Shown: piece by piece, positions 12,388-13,450 of the stretch
Layout of the letters: every line of letters begins with the position of its first letter
How positions within the stretch are numbered: the first letter of the stretch is position 1
Source: Ruminococcaceae bacterium UBA7101
GTDB taxonomy: Bacteria; Bacillota; Clostridia; Oscillospirales; Acutalibacteraceae
Assembly: GCA_002493325.1 (NCBI GenBank)
Contig: DKYL01000008.1
Coordinates: forward strand, 55,556-69,005
Length of the DNA: 13,450 nt
Direction of reading: 5' to 3'
Position numbers and translations under genes: made by a program
Notes under the pieces: generated by a model
The model's input: only the letters and a program-made list of their open reading frames with translations
Database searches by the model: none
Told to the model about the DNA's origin: nothing

Positions 12388-12990
12388 ATGAAAAATGAAG
12401 AAAAAATACTAAATGAGCAAAGAGAACGATTGATACAAATCTTTGATTATTTAAGACTTATAGGAGCTAATCAAAGTACTATATGTAAAAAATTATCTGA
12501 AAATAAGCTCAATTATGATGAATCACAATTATCACACATTAAAAGTGGTAAAATAAAATATATACCTGATGATTTGTTAGAAAGACTTCACGATATTTAT
12601 AACATAAATCCATTATATGTAAGGCTTGAATCTGATTTTATGCTTGATACAGAATGGGAAAAATTTAAAAGTTTTGTTAATTTTGTGGATACTTGGGATA
12701 CTGTAAAAAAAGGTGATAAAAACTATCTTCACTTAACTATGGATCAATCATTCTATGATTTCTTAATATCAGTAGATAAAGCAAATTTAATAAAAGAAAA
12801 TTTTAAGAATTTTGAAAAAATATTAGAAAACATAAAGGGAAAACATCAAGAAGACAAAGGAACTTCTGAATATGTTGTCATTCCTAAAAACGAATTTATA
12901 CAGATAGTCCAAAGTGCCGCAGAAGACAGAAAGCAATTCTCTGAAATAATTGATATTTTAGAATATTCAGATTATATAAATGAAGATTAA
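12388..12990 (+). CDS. HTH regulator of the element, XRE-like, 200 residues
   Basis: The start at 12388 has GGAGG 7 bases upstream; an in-frame ATG at 12334 lies inside the palindrome and is rejected. Residues about 14-80 look like a divergent Cro/CI helix-turn-helix: LRLIGANQSTICKKLSENKLNYDESQLSHIKSGKIKYIPDDLLERLHDIYNINPLYV. The order of helices and the SQLSHIKSG recognition segment fit, although an insertion widens the turn. Residues 85-200 form a charged helical domain with no family I recognise, possibly for dimerisation or sensing. The gene is the most AT-rich in the window. It faces away from the mobilization genes and has the palindrome in its promoter, so it probably represses itself and may control the leftward genes. 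Whether it represses or activates is unknown. Confidence 0.75.
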   Translation: MKNEEKILNEQRERLIQIFDYLRLIGANQSTICKKLSENKLNYDESQLSHIKSGKIKYIPDDLLERLHDIYNINPLYVRLESDFMLDTEWEKFKSFVNFVDTWDTVKKGDKNYLHLTMDQSFYDFLISVDKANLIKENFKNFEKILENIKGKHQEDKGTSEYVVIPKNEFIQIVQSAAEDRKQFSEIIDILEYSDYINED

Positions 12991-12992
12991 AA

Positions 12993-13027
12993 AACACCAC
13001 TATGCAATTCAAACGCATAGTGGTGTT
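12993..13027. terminator. Bidirectional terminator between two convergent regulators
   Basis: A 13-bp perfect stem (AACACCACTATGC / GCATAGTGGTGTT) with a 9-base loop is flanked by A-rich sequence on the left and TTCTTTAT on the right. It serves both convergent HTH genes. Confidence 0.9.
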
Positions 13028-13042
13028 CTTTATATGTAATAT

Positions 13043-13336
13043 TTACTTATTATTAAGCTGATGAAATTGAATAATCATTTTTGTAACCAATTCCATTTGC
13101 TCTTCCGTTAAATCATACTTTTTGATTTCTTTTTCATCCGATAGTCCCAAGAGATAATCTGATGATACATTGAAATAATTACACAGTTTAATAAGGACTT
13201 CAACAGATGGATATTTTAAGCTCTTTTCATAAGCTGAAATAGAGCCTTTCACAAGGTCTACTTTATCAGCAAGCTCCTGCTGTGTTAACTTCTTTTCTTT
13301 TCGTAATTCTTTAAGCCGTGTTCCAAAATATATCAT
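13043..13336 (-). CDS. XRE/Cro-CI family repressor
   Basis: A 97-residue protein. Residues about 6-62 are a textbook Cro/CI helix-turn-helix (LKELRKEKKLTQQELADKVDLVKGSISAYEKSLKYPSVEVLIKLCNYFNVSSDYLLGL). A short acidic C-terminal helix (YDLTEEQMELVTKMIIQFHQL) may dimerise. AGGAGAGG lies 5 bases before the ATG. The gene is transcribed leftward, convergent with the 200-residue regulator and divergent from a strong promoter at 13403-13430 that reads out of the window. The layout resembles a CI/Cro-like switch controlling the next part of the element. Two AGTATACT palindromes in the divergent region are its likely operators. Confidence 0.9.
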   Translation of the reverse strand: MIYFGTRLKELRKEKKLTQQELADKVDLVKGSISAYEKSLKYPSVEVLIKLCNYFNVSSDYLLGLSDEKEIKKYDLTEEQMELVTKMIIQFHQLNNK

Positions 13337-13355
13337 AACAACCTCTCCTGTGTTC

Positions 13356-13397
13356 AGTATACTCTTGCTATGTTTATTTTAGATTGACAAGTATACT
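13356..13397. promoter_or_regulatory. Pair of AGTATACT palindromes, likely operators of the XRE repressor
   Basis: AGTATACT occurs at 13356-13363 and 13390-13397; the second extends to the 10-bp palindrome AAGTATACTT. They lie between the repressor start and the divergent promoter, 34 bases apart, about three helical turns. Confidence 0.55.
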
Positions 13398-13402
13398 TTT
13401 AG

Positions 13403-13430
13403 TTGACTTTTGTTTTACTACTGTTATAAT
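13403..13430 (+). promoter_or_regulatory. Sigma-A promoter reading out of the window
   Basis: TTGACT (13403-13408) and a perfect TATAAT (13425-13430) are separated by 16 bases. An AGTATACT operator candidate ends 5 bases before the -35 box. The gene it serves starts beyond 13450. The last 114 bases contain no gene. Confidence 0.75.
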
Positions 13431-13450
13431 ATAAGAGAGCTTATTATTTT

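Larger units (their letters stand above)
7696..13450. mobile_element. Integrative (probably mobilizable) element with a CRESS-type Rep, left part
   Basis: The region begins at the tRNA-like attachment sequence and carries, in order, integrase, excisionase-like protein, HUH/SF3 Rep with a virus-type origin, FtsK/TcpA-like ATPase, two-TM membrane protein, a small protein and two HTH regulators. Genes from 7817 to 12202 all run leftward in one module. Base composition is visibly more AT-rich than the host genes, most of all in 12240-13450. The right end is not in the window, so the size is unknown beyond 5.75 kb. No T4SS, capsid or resistance genes are seen. Element type (IME, ICE or integrated plasmid) is inferred. 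Confidence 0.85.

Noticed and set aside
1..13450. CRISPR array, insertion sequence, riboswitch or rRNA
   Set aside because: No evenly spaced repeats with unique spacers, no transposase, no conserved riboswitch core and no rRNA-like sequence were seen.

Overview
The window looks like a Gram-positive anaerobe of the class Clostridia, most likely Oscillospiraceae/Ruminococcaceae. The reasons are a reverse-type rubrerythrin, a CIRCE-controlled hrcA-grpE-dnaK-dnaJ operon, strong AGGAGG ribosome sites and moderate-to-low GC. Genus and species cannot be read from this sequence alone.

Left part (1-7695), host chromosome. It holds the 3' end of a reverse rubrerythrin, a convergent hexapeptide-repeat acetyltransferase related to serine acetyltransferase, and the class I heat-shock operon hrcA-grpE-dnaK-dnaJ behind a perfect CIRCE operator. 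Next come a secreted CHAP-domain peptidoglycan hydrolase with an array of TTGTAAC boxes upstream, a membrane-anchored XRE regulator, and a 62-residue protein of unknown function. Clear hairpin terminators separate the units.

Right part (7696 to beyond the window end), an integrated mobile element. Its left junction is a 13-nt sequence identical to the 3' end expected of a tRNA-Pro gene (minus strand), followed outward by what looks like that tRNA's own terminator. Inward follow repeats, a tyrosine integrase, an excisionase-like HTH protein, and a Rep protein with an HUH endonuclease domain and a superfamily 3 helicase domain, the architecture of eukaryotic CRESS-DNA viruses and bacterial pCRESS plasmids. 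Beyond these lie an FtsK/TcpA-like ATPase, a two-TM membrane protein and a small protein. All are on the minus strand and form one leftward module. On the right are two convergent HTH regulators with palindromic operators.

The most striking feature is at 10491-10529, just upstream of rep. It is a stem-loop whose loop carries TAGTATTAC on the rep-coding strand. This is the geminivirus/circovirus nonanucleotide, so a virus-type rolling-circle origin sits next to its cognate Rep inside an integrated element. A likely working model is as follows. The 200-residue regulator controls its own promoter and the xis-int region through shared GTACCATAAT boxes. Int and Xis excise the element. Rep nicks the origin, and the two-gene membrane/ATPase pair could couple the strand to a secretion channel. 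No T4SS genes are visible, so within this window it looks like an integrative mobilizable element. Its right end lies outside.
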